11,777 nucleotides of DNA from an uncultured Clostridia bacterium (GTDB taxonomy: Bacteria; Bacillota; Clostridia; Oscillospirales; Oscillospiraceae), in NCBI GenBank assembly GCA_947176425.1, contig CAMWQV010000022.1, positions 1 through 11,777 of the forward strand, read 5' to 3'. Positions 6,787 through 11,777 of the stretch are shown piece by piece; position 1 is the first letter of the stretch; each line of letters starts with the position of its first letter. Made by a program: the position numbers and the translations under genes. The notes under the pieces are model-generated. The model had not been told where the DNA came from, did not search any database, and saw nothing but the letters and a program-made list of their open reading frames with translations.

Positions 6787-7953
6787 ATGATTCAATTTCT
6801 GTCCCGGCGGTTCATTCCGGACTGCGGCAATGTGTCCGATCCCGCGGTGCGGCGGGCTTACGGCATTCTGTGCGGCTGCGTGGGCATTGGGCTGAACCTG
6901 CTGCTGTTCCTGGGAAAACTGCTGGCCGGACTGCTCAGCGGTTCTATCGCCGTCACAGCGGACGCGTTCAATAATCTCTCCGACGCGGGGTCGTCTGTTG
7001 TTACCCTGCTGGGGTTCAAGCTGGCTGCGCAGGCCCCGGACCGGGGACACCCCTTTGGTCACGGACGGCTGGAATATATATCCGGCCTGGTGGTTTCCAT
7101 GGTCATTATTTTGATGGGCGTTGAACTTGGAAAGACGTCAATTAATAAAATATTCCGCCCGGATACAGTGGATTTTACCGTCCTGACCGGTGTGATCTTA
7201 GTCATATCTATCTGTACCAAGCTGTATATGGCAGGCTACAACCGCACAATCGGACGCCGCATCTCCTCTCCGGCCATGTCAGCAGCGGCCCTGGACAGCA
7301 TCAGCGACTGTCTGGCAACCGCCGCCGTCCTGCTGGGCGGTCTGGCCGGACGCATCTGGCATATCCGGATTGACGGCTGGTGCGGCGCGGCGGTGGCGGT
7401 ATTCATCCTGTGTTCAGGAATCCGGGCGGCGAAAGAGACCATTGATCCCCTTTTGGGACAGCCGCCGTCGGAGGAGTTTGTGCAGGCGGTACAGAAGCTG
7501 GTCCTGTCCTATCCGCGCATAACCGGCATACATGATCTGATTGTACACGATTACGGTCCCGGACGCCGCTTTATCTCCCTCCATGCGGAAGTCCCTGCGG
7601 ACGGCGACATTCTGGAACTGCATGACGTAGTGGACGCCGCCGAACGGGAACTGAGCCGGACGATGGGCTGTCTGGCAACGATTCACATGGACCCGGTCGT
7701 CAACGATGACGGAAAAACGCAGGAAATGCACCAGCGGGTACTGTCGATGGTGCGGCTGATTGATCCCGGCATTACCATCCATGATTTCCGTGCGGTCCCC
7801 GGCCCTACCCATACAAAAGTCATCTTTGACGCCGTGATTCCGTATCAGAACGATATCCCTGATACAGAGATCGCGTCCCGCATCTGTTCCGGGGTACAGA
7901 CTCTGGACCCGAACTGGTCGGCTGTCGTCAACGTAGAGAAAAGCTTTGTCTGA
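6787..7953 (+). CDS. Cation diffusion facilitator (CDF) metal exporter with duplicated cytoplasmic domain
   Basis: 388 residues, longer than the roughly 300 usual for bacterial CDFs. CDFs export divalent metals (Zn, Mn, Fe, Co) using the proton gradient. The six-helix domain carries the transport site N62-x3-D66 in helix 2 (ADAFNNLSD) and D170-x3-D174 in helix 5 (ALDSISD). Zinc exporters have His at the first position of these pairs; an N-D/D-D site is more like manganese or iron exporters. The C-terminal part holds two similar ferredoxin-like units: IHDLIVHDYGPG...AEVP and IHDFRAVPGPT...AVIP, each ending near a beta strand with H or V-rich ends. The start has GGAGG 8 nt upstream and lies 3 nt after the NhaC stop. 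Operon end: a strong terminator follows. Confidence 0.92.
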   Translation: MIQFLSRRFIPDCGNVSDPAVRRAYGILCGCVGIGLNLLLFLGKLLAGLLSGSIAVTADAFNNLSDAGSSVVTLLGFKLAAQAPDRGHPFGHGRLEYISGLVVSMVIILMGVELGKTSINKIFRPDTVDFTVLTGVILVISICTKLYMAGYNRTIGRRISSPAMSAAALDSISDCLATAAVLLGGLAGRIWHIRIDGWCGAAVAVFILCSGIRAAKETIDPLLGQPPSEEFVQAVQKLVLSYPRITGIHDLIVHDYGPGRRFISLHAEVPADGDILELHDVVDAAERELSRTMGCLATIHMDPVVNDDGKTQEMHQRVLSMVRLIDPGITIHDFRAVPGPTHTKVIFDAVIPYQNDIPDTEIASRICSGVQTLDPNWSAVVNVEKSFV

Positions 7954-7968
7954 CAGTAAAAATCGTGC

Positions 7969-8004
7969 AAATTTCCCGGGCTTTGCGGAGCCTGGGAAAT
8001 TTTT
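7969..8004 (+). terminator. Rho-independent terminator of the zinc-ribbon/NhaC/CDF operon
   Basis: Arms 7969-7982 and 7989-8002 form a 14-bp stem (one G-U pair on the plus strand) with a 6-nt loop TTGCGG, then a T run to 8004. It sits 15 nt after the CDF stop and directly before the next promoter. Confidence 0.9.
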
Positions 8005-8006
8005 AG

Positions 8007-8035
8007 TTGCGTCTGAGCGGTATGTTTGCTATAAT
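8007..8035 (+). promoter_or_regulatory. Promoter of the sensor-EAL gene
   Basis: -35 TTGCGT (8007-8012), 17-bp spacer, perfect -10 TATAAT (8030-8035). The start codon at 8088 is about 46 nt after the predicted transcription start. Confidence 0.7.
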
Positions 8036-8087
8036 TATAAAAACCCGCAGTGCTATTGTCAAAAAATGGAAAGGGATGGTTTTCTTC

Positions 8088-10961
8088 ATGAAACGCACTA
8101 AACAAATAGCAACGGCTGTTTTATGCCTGATCCTGCTTCTTTTATGCGGCACCGGTACTGCCAGCGCAAAAGCGAAACGAACGGTCCGCGTCGCTTTTTT
8201 CCCGATGGAAGGCTATCATATGAAAAGGGCGGACGGTTCGCTGGCCGGAATGGATGTGGAGTACATGGACGCCCTGCGCAAATATGCCGGCTGGGATGTG
8301 GAGTTTGTCGAATGCGGCAGCTGGGATGAAGCTCTCCGGTTTCTTTCAGAAAAGAAAGTCGATCTGGTCGGCACCGCTCAATATTCTGCGCAGCGCGCCG
8401 CCGTTTACCAGTACGCGGACCTCTCCAGCGGCTATACCTTTGGGACAATCGCCACGACGCCGGACAGCCCCTTAGCCTATGAAGACTTTGACGCCATGAA
8501 AAATATCACGTTCGGCATGGTAAAAACCTATATCCGCCGGGCTGAATTTCTTCAATATCTCGCGGACAACGGCATCGCCTCGCCGAAGCTCCGGGAGTAC
8601 GATTCCACGCCCGACCTTCAGGCCGCGCTGGAAAGCGGAGAAGTAGACGCGATGGTCCATACTTTTATGGAGATCAAAGAAGGGCAGCGTCTGATCGGAC
8701 GTTTTGCGCCCCGGCCGTTTTACTATATCACATATCCCGGCAATGACGACGTGATGCGGGAACTGAACTACGCCATCGCGGACCTGAAGATGAACGAGCC
8801 GGTCTTGGAAACAAAACTGATGAACGAGTTTTTCCAGAGCCGTTTAGACAAGACCGTTGTCTTCACCAACAGCGAGAAAAACTACGCCGCCGAAACAGAG
8901 GAAATTGTTGCCGGTTATACGGACAGCCACTATCCATTTCTCTACACAGACGAGAGCGGCGAGTGCAGGGGCCTGACACGTGATCTGCTGGAGGGCGCGG
9001 CAAGTATCGCGGGCATCAGCGTCACATGGAAAAAAGTAGAACCTGCGACGGCCTATGACGACCTGAAAAACGGCGCTGTCGATCTGATTACCTATTGCAG
9101 CCAGGCCGTGGATGAAATTGCCGGCGAACAGTTCCTGAAACTGAACGATTATGTAGAGATTCCCCTGGTTTTGGTGATGAATAAGAGCAGTGACCTCGGT
9201 TCTCTCAATTCCCTTGCCACAGTGTCCTATCTGGAGGAAGAAGCGGGCGACGTGATGGACGGGCAGGATGTTGCGATCATGCTGTATAACGAACAGAGGG
9301 ACTGTATGGATGCCCTTCAGAGCGGGAAGGTGGACGCCGTACTCTGCGACAGCTATCTTGCCGAATACCTGCTCAGTTCCGAACTGCGCTATCACAGTCT
9401 GGAGATTAAGCGCGCCCTCAGCAATGAACACGGCATTTCCATGACCGTCCGCAGCGGTGATACGGAATTAGCCAGCATCCTCAACAAGACCCTTCTCATG
9501 ATTGACGACCGTGCGGTCAGCGACTATATGCTGGAGCGCAATATCTATAATCTTACCAGCGTCAGCCAGTTCATTCAGGACCACAGCGCGGCAATTATTA
9601 TCCTTTTGCTGCTGATTATCATAGGCGTTGTCCTGGTGACGGTGCATATCATCCGGGATACCCGCAAGATACAGAAACTGATGTATAAAGATGTGGACGT
9701 GGATATCTGGAATCTCAACCATCTGATTTACTGGGGAAAACGAATGCTGACACAGGAAAAAAAGCGTCAGCAGATCGCGGTCGCGTACCTGAATATCTCC
9801 CAATTCCAGCGTTACAAAGTTGTCTACGGCTGGGACAATGCCCAAAATCTCATGGCTGCTATTGCGGATGTGCTGACGCAGTGCGTCCATGGCAAAGGCG
9901 AAATCTGCGCGAAGGCTGACGGCGACCACTTTGTCTTGCTGCTGACAGAGGAGAGCGGAGAAATCACGGACCGCCTGAAAAATATCGGAATGCTGGTGGA
10001 AGAATACATCTACCACGCTACCGGCAACCGGATTGATATCCAGATGGGCATCTACTTCCTTCCCCCCGACAGCATCGATCTGCACGAGGCTATTATCTGC
10101 GCGAACCAGGCGATTGACTTTGTGAGCGGAGACGAGAAGATCAAAATATTTGACGCCGATCTGGAACAGGCCATTAAAGACCGGCACGAAAAACAGAAGC
10201 TGTTGGATTCTATCAGCATTGAGGATCATTTTACGACTTATTATCAGGCAAAAGTGGACGTGCGCACTGAAAAGGTCGTAGGCGCGGAAGCTTTGATCCG
10301 CTTTATCGACCCGTCTGCCTCCGGGAAGGTCATCTCTCCGGGCTTCTTCGTCCCCTACTATGAACAGACCGGCCGCGTGACAGAGATCGACTTTTTTGTA
10401 CTGCACTGCGTCTGCGCCATGCTCCGCAAACGTCTGGACAAAGGGGAAAATGTGGTGACTGTTTCCTGCAATTTCTCCCGCATCCATTTCACAAAGCCGG
10501 ATTTTGTGGAACGGCTCATAGGCGTGCTGGAAGAGTACGATATTCCCAAAGAACTCATTGAAGTGGAAGTGACAGAAACGCTGGTCATGGAGGAAATGCA
10601 GCAGAAAATCGCGGAACAGACCATGGACGACCTCCATGCAAAAGATATCCGGCTGTCTATCGACGATTTCGGCTCCGGCTATTCGTCCCTGGGCGTGATT
10701 GAAAAAATCCCGGCGTCGGTTATCAAGCTGGACCGCTCCTTCCTGCTGAACAATGAGGACCGGGAACGTCAGATTAAGATTATGAAGCGTATCGTAGACT
10801 TGGCTGAAGATTTGGGCGCGCAGATCGTCTGCGAGGGCGTGGAGACCGAGGAGGATGTGGAATTGATGCACCTCATCGGCGCTCATATTGCGCAGGGCTA
10901 CCGCTACGCCAGACCAGTCCCGGAAATGGAATTTACACAGCGGCTCTCCGATAACAGATAA
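8088..10961 (+). CDS. Dual solute-binding sensor with degenerate GGDEF and active-looking EAL domain (cyclic di-GMP phosphodiesterase)
   Basis: 957-residue membrane sensor. Signal peptide 1-27 (ASA|K), two bacterial type-3 solute-binding domains outside the membrane (about 30-260 and 265-495), one helix (about 501-523), a GGDEF-like domain and a C-terminal EAL domain. The GGDEF motif is D611-G-D-H-F, so cyclase activity is unlikely; it may bind GTP. The EAL domain keeps EALIRF (E734), the Asn in VSCNFSR, EVTET, DDFGSGYSS (D859-D860), KLDRSF, E916-G-V-E and QGY, so cyclic di-GMP hydrolysis is likely. The ATG at 8088 starts a proper signal peptide and has AAAGGGATGG about 8 nt upstream; longer frames start inside the promoter. 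It is probably regulated by binding of an amino acid or similar solute outside. It is a single-gene unit bounded by terminators. Confidence 0.93.
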   Translation: MKRTKQIATAVLCLILLLLCGTGTASAKAKRTVRVAFFPMEGYHMKRADGSLAGMDVEYMDALRKYAGWDVEFVECGSWDEALRFLSEKKVDLVGTAQYSAQRAAVYQYADLSSGYTFGTIATTPDSPLAYEDFDAMKNITFGMVKTYIRRAEFLQYLADNGIASPKLREYDSTPDLQAALESGEVDAMVHTFMEIKEGQRLIGRFAPRPFYYITYPGNDDVMRELNYAIADLKMNEPVLETKLMNEFFQSRLDKTVVFTNSEKNYAAETEEIVAGYTDSHYPFLYTDESGECRGLTRDLLEGAASIAGISVTWKKVEPATAYDDLKNGAVDLITYCSQAVDEIAGEQFLKLNDYVEIPLVLVMNKSSDLGSLNSLATVSYLEEEAGDVMDGQDVAIMLYNEQRDCMDALQSGKVDAVLCDSYLAEYLLSSELRYHSLEIKRALSNEHGISMTVRSGDTELASILNKTLLMIDDRAVSDYMLERNIYNLTSVSQFIQDHSAAIIILLLLIIIGVVLVTVHIIRDTRKIQKLMYKDVDVDIWNLNHLIYWGKRMLTQEKKRQQIAVAYLNISQFQRYKVVYGWDNAQNLMAAIADVLTQCVHGKGEICAKADGDHFVLLLTEESGEITDRLKNIGMLVEEYIYHATGNRIDIQMGIYFLPPDSIDLHEAIICANQAIDFVSGDEKIKIFDADLEQAIKDRHEKQKLLDSISIEDHFTTYYQAKVDVRTEKVVGAEALIRFIDPSASGKVISPGFFVPYYEQTGRVTEIDFFVLHCVCAMLRKRLDKGENVVTVSCNFSRIHFTKPDFVERLIGVLEEYDIPKELIEVEVTETLVMEEMQQKIAEQTMDDLHAKDIRLSIDDFGSGYSSLGVIEKIPASVIKLDRSFLLNNEDRERQIKIMKRIVDLAEDLGAQIVCEGVETEEDVELMHLIGAHIAQGYRYARPVPEMEFTQRLSDNR

Positions 10962-10966
10962 TATAT

Positions 10967-11010
10967 AAAGAAACCGTCTGCCGCTTATATCGGGCAGACG
11001 GTTTCTTTTG
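10967..11010 (+). terminator. Rho-independent terminator of the sensor-EAL gene
   Basis: Perfect 16-bp stem (10967-10982 with 10993-11008), 10-nt loop, with the U-tract overlapping the base of the stem (TTTCTTTTG). The A/T-rich ends make it usable on both strands, so it could also stop minus-strand transcription. Confidence 0.93.
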
Positions 11011-11015
11011 CTCTA

Positions 11016-11205
11016 ATAAAAACGCCGCAAAATTTGACAAGATTTTCTCTTCAAGGTTATTGTATACCTTGCGGTCCTTGCCTATTTCTGGGTTAATGTC
11101 CCGACAGCGTGTTAACCGCCCGGCAGCACCCAGGCGGTTAGCATAGGCATTTCCATCTAACTGTCATCGGAGCTGACCGTCAATCCGGACCAACGCTCCA
11201 AACTA
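11016..11205 (-). ncRNA. Candidate independent small RNA, about 190 nt
   Basis: A strong promoter (11211-11240) predicts a start near 11205, and a hairpin with a T5 tract near 11018 gives an end. Nested inverted repeats suggest a rod: 11073-11077 with 11187-11191, 11079-11085 with 11143-11149, and 11088-11093 with 11128-11133, plus an alternative 10-bp stem around 11110-11142. No good ORF with a ribosome site lies inside. Length and interrupted-rod form recall 6S RNA, but I cannot recognise a conserved sequence, so the family is left open. The base-pairing itself does not fix the strand; promoter and terminator do. Confidence 0.5.
11018..11074 (-). terminator. Putative terminator of the minus-strand small RNA
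   Basis: CCGCAA (minus, 11074-11069) pairs with TTGCGG (11030-11025), enclosing smaller A/T-rich hairpins, then CG and TTTTT (11022-11018). The outer arm overlaps the closing stem of the RNA rod by two bases, so the two folds compete at the base. Confidence 0.45.
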
Positions 11206-11210
11206 CCCCT

Positions 11211-11240
11211 ATTATAACCCCGGCAGTTTGTATTTGTCAA
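11211..11240 (-). promoter_or_regulatory. Strong promoter of the minus-strand small RNA
   Basis: Read on the minus strand: consensus -35 TTGACA (11235-11240), 18-bp spacer, consensus -10 TATAAT (11211-11216). No ORF with a ribosome site follows, which supports a non-coding product. Confidence 0.75.
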
Positions 11241-11301
11241 GCTGTTAGGGTGTTTTTTCTTGAGGGAGGGGCGGACAGCCCGTTCATATATTGCAAAAAT
11301 G

Positions 11302-11316
11302 TTTTTCGTCGAAAAA
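11302..11316. repeat. 15-nt A/T-rich palindrome
   Basis: TTTTTCGTCGAAAAA is a perfect palindrome around a central T, lying just upstream of the plus-strand promoter at 11331. It may be an operator for a dimeric regulator or a weak hairpin ending minus-strand transcripts (minus-strand sequence continues CATTTTTGC). Confidence 0.4.
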
Positions 11317-11330
11317 TGATGAAAAAGAAC

Positions 11331-11359
11331 TTGTAAATTATCTAAGACTGTGGTATAGT
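11331..11359 (+). promoter_or_regulatory. Plus-strand extended -10 promoter
   Basis: -35 TTGTAA (11331-11336), 17-bp spacer, -10 TATAGT (11354-11359) with TGG before it. It faces a minus-strand promoter at 11474-11502 and would give a leader of about 310 nt for the gene at 11675, or a separate RNA of about 220 nt ending at the terminator near 11586. Confidence 0.6.
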
Positions 11360-11473
11360 AGAAGCGAGGCAAATAAAGGCAGGACGTGAGGGACTCGCCC
11401 CCCTCACGCCCCCATGCGGGACCCACAAGTTAAGAGCCTCTCCCACAAGGTAGCAATAGCTACGCCAGTCCCT

Positions 11474-11502
11474 ATTATAACGGATCGCAGTACTTTTTTC
11501 AA
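11474..11502 (-). promoter_or_regulatory. Second minus-strand promoter
   Basis: Read on the minus strand: -35 TTGAAA (11497-11502), 17-bp spacer, -10 TATAAT (11474-11479). Its -10 context GTTATAATAGGG is identical to that of the promoter at 11211-11240. It would transcribe the hairpin-rich segment leftward, against the plus-strand promoter at 11331-11359. No clear terminator follows. Confidence 0.6.
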
Positions 11503-11536
11503 GATCTGTTTTCGCATTTTATGGAGGGATTTGCGT

Positions 11537-11605
11537 ATGATATATGCGGTGTGGGAAAGGTGTATATCCTGCACCGCTTTTGTTTGTCTCAGCAGGAATG
11601 CCTGA
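11537..11605 (+). CDS. 22-codon leader-peptide candidate overlapping a terminator
   Basis: ATG at 11537 has GGAGGG 8 nt upstream, a textbook spacing. The predicted peptide is 22 residues with one Trp and three Cys (VWERCISC, then VCL) and no recognisable domain. The terminator hairpin at 11546-11577 lies entirely inside it, so a translating ribosome would melt the hairpin. That would couple peptide translation to read-through into the gene at 11675. It may equally be a chance ORF within an RNA element. Confidence 0.35.
   Translation: MIYAVWERCISCTAFVCLSRNA
11546..11586 (+). terminator. Plus-strand terminator upstream of the last gene
   Basis: GCGGTG (11546-11551) pairs with CACCGC (11572-11577), with an inner AGG/CCT pairing, followed by TTTTGTTTG. 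On the minus strand no U-tract follows, so the direction is plus. It lies about 90 nt before the GTG at 11675. Confidence 0.6.
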
Positions 11606-11626
11606 CGGGGCCGGGAAGACGCCCCG
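11606..11626 (+). repeat. GC-rich hairpin before the last gene
   Basis: CGGGGC (11606-11611) pairs with GCCCCG (11621-11626) around a 9-nt loop. There is no U-tract. It lies between the terminator and the ribosome site of the gene at 11675 and could be an mRNA 5'-end or an antiterminator component. Confidence 0.4.
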
Positions 11627-11674
11627 CCCCTGAAGGCGGAACTGTTGAGAAAAGCAAAAAGGAGGATTTAACCC

Positions 11675-11735
11675 GTGTCAGAGTTATATCAAAAAATGTA
11701 CACAACGCTTTTCAACAGTGTGGACGAGGTGATGG
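11675..11735 (+). CDS. Start of an unidentified gene, cut off by adapter sequence
   Basis: A GTG start with GGAGG 9 nt upstream opens a frame beginning MSELYQKMYTTLFNSVDEVM, about 20 genuine codons. The N-terminus resembles short helical hypothetical proteins of Clostridia (ELYxKMYxxLFN), but that rests on memory of the pattern and no function can be given. From 11736 on the frame reads through adapter sequence, so the apparent continuation (SYTNL...) is not protein of this organism. Confidence 0.6.
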
Positions 11736-11777
11736 CTGTCTCATATACAAATCTGACGATGCCGACGATATTACGCG
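11736..11777 (+). other. Illumina Nextera adapter contamination (Tn5 mosaic end, read-1 adapter, i5 index)
   Basis: The last 42 bases match, in order, the 19-bp Tn5 mosaic end (CTGTCTCTTATACACATCT, 11736-11754), the rest of the Nextera read-1 adapter complement (GACGCTGCCGACGA, 11755-11768), an 8-base i5 index (11769-11776; as I recall the complement of index S517, GCGTAAGA) and the first base of the P5 segment. There are only four mismatches (11743, 11750, 11759, 11770), and each reads A where the adapter has T or C. This is a library artefact at a contig end. Confidence 0.95.

Larger units (their letters stand above)
11366..11586 (+). ncRNA. Candidate structured leader or small RNA
   Basis: Bounded by a plus-strand promoter and terminator. 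It contains an 8-bp hairpin CGTGAGGG/CCCTCACG (11379-11402), the hairpin GTAGC/GCTAC (about 11449-11462), possible long pairs GAGGC/GCCTC and GGGACT/AGTCCC, and two direct copies of CCCACAAG about 22 nt apart. I recognise no known riboswitch. A minus-strand promoter also lies inside it, so the true transcript direction of the hairpin part is open. Confidence 0.35.
11009..11674. other. Long intergenic region without an ordinary protein gene, rich in RNA signals
   Basis: No convincing protein gene longer than 22 codons. It holds one candidate small RNA on the minus strand, two minus-strand promoters sharing an identical 12-mer, one plus-strand promoter, several hairpins, direct repeats, and a plus-strand terminator inside a short ORF. 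These are listed separately. Confidence 0.6.

Noticed and set aside
9468..10886. 472-codon minus-strand ORF
   Set aside because: Antisense of the GGDEF/EAL part of the sensor gene; the plus frame contains all catalytic motifs.
11157..11426. 89-codon minus-strand ORF
   Set aside because: No ribosome site, spans the promoter of the candidate small RNA, and no protein-like pattern.
11009..11674. CRISPR array, tRNA or known riboswitch in the long intergenic region
   Set aside because: No regularly spaced repeats of CRISPR length, no tRNA cloverleaf, and no known riboswitch core was recognised by eye.
11736..11754. Tn5/IS50-like transposon end
   Set aside because: The match continues into Nextera adapter and index sequence, so it is library contamination and not a transposon.

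Overview
The window looks like a chromosomal stretch from a low-to-mid GC Gram-positive anaerobe of the class Clostridia, most likely an Oscillospiraceae/Ruminococcaceae-type gut bacterium. The reasons are RNase J instead of RNase E, a clostridial-type HPr-like protein, strong GGAGG ribosome sites, sigma-A type promoters, and a Gram-positive type extracytoplasmic-sensor/EAL protein. It appears to end at a contig edge, because the last 42 bases are not genomic DNA: they match an Illumina Nextera adapter.

Left part (1-3453), all on the minus strand. In transcription order it holds an HPr-like phosphocarrier (3453-3193), a terminator hairpin, a signal-less M23 metallopeptidase (3088-2393), a second hairpin of the same design, a MATE exporter (2188-791), and the N-terminal part of RNase J (454-1). 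RNase J has its own extended -10 promoter and an unusually long leader of about 250 nt. Middle (3615-4726): a divergently transcribed, visibly AT-richer APH-fold kinase gene that looks acquired.

Right part, plus strand. A three-gene operon (4869-7953) encodes a cysteine-rich zinc-ribbon protein, an NhaC-type Na+/H+ antiporter and a CDF metal exporter with a duplicated cytoplasmic domain. The genes are separated by 1-3 nt, have one promoter upstream (4805-4833) and end at a strong terminator (7969-8004). This reads as an ion and metal homeostasis unit. Next comes a 957-residue membrane sensor (8088-10961) with two extracytoplasmic solute-binding domains, one membrane helix, a degenerate GGDEF and an apparently active EAL domain. 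It has its own promoter and a 16-bp terminator, and probably links an extracellular ligand to cyclic di-GMP breakdown.

Region 11009-11674 has no convincing ordinary protein gene but is dense in signals. One is a promoter-to-terminator unit of about 190 nt on the minus strand that can fold into a nested rod (candidate small RNA). Another is a second, near-identical minus-strand promoter facing a plus-strand promoter across a hairpin-rich 100-bp segment. A third is a plus-strand terminator lying inside a well-initiated 22-codon ORF. A last gene starts at 11675 and is cut off after about 20 codons by the adapter sequence. No defence system, phage or insertion sequence was seen. The most unusual biology is in the RNA-rich intergenic region and in the two-sensor EAL protein.
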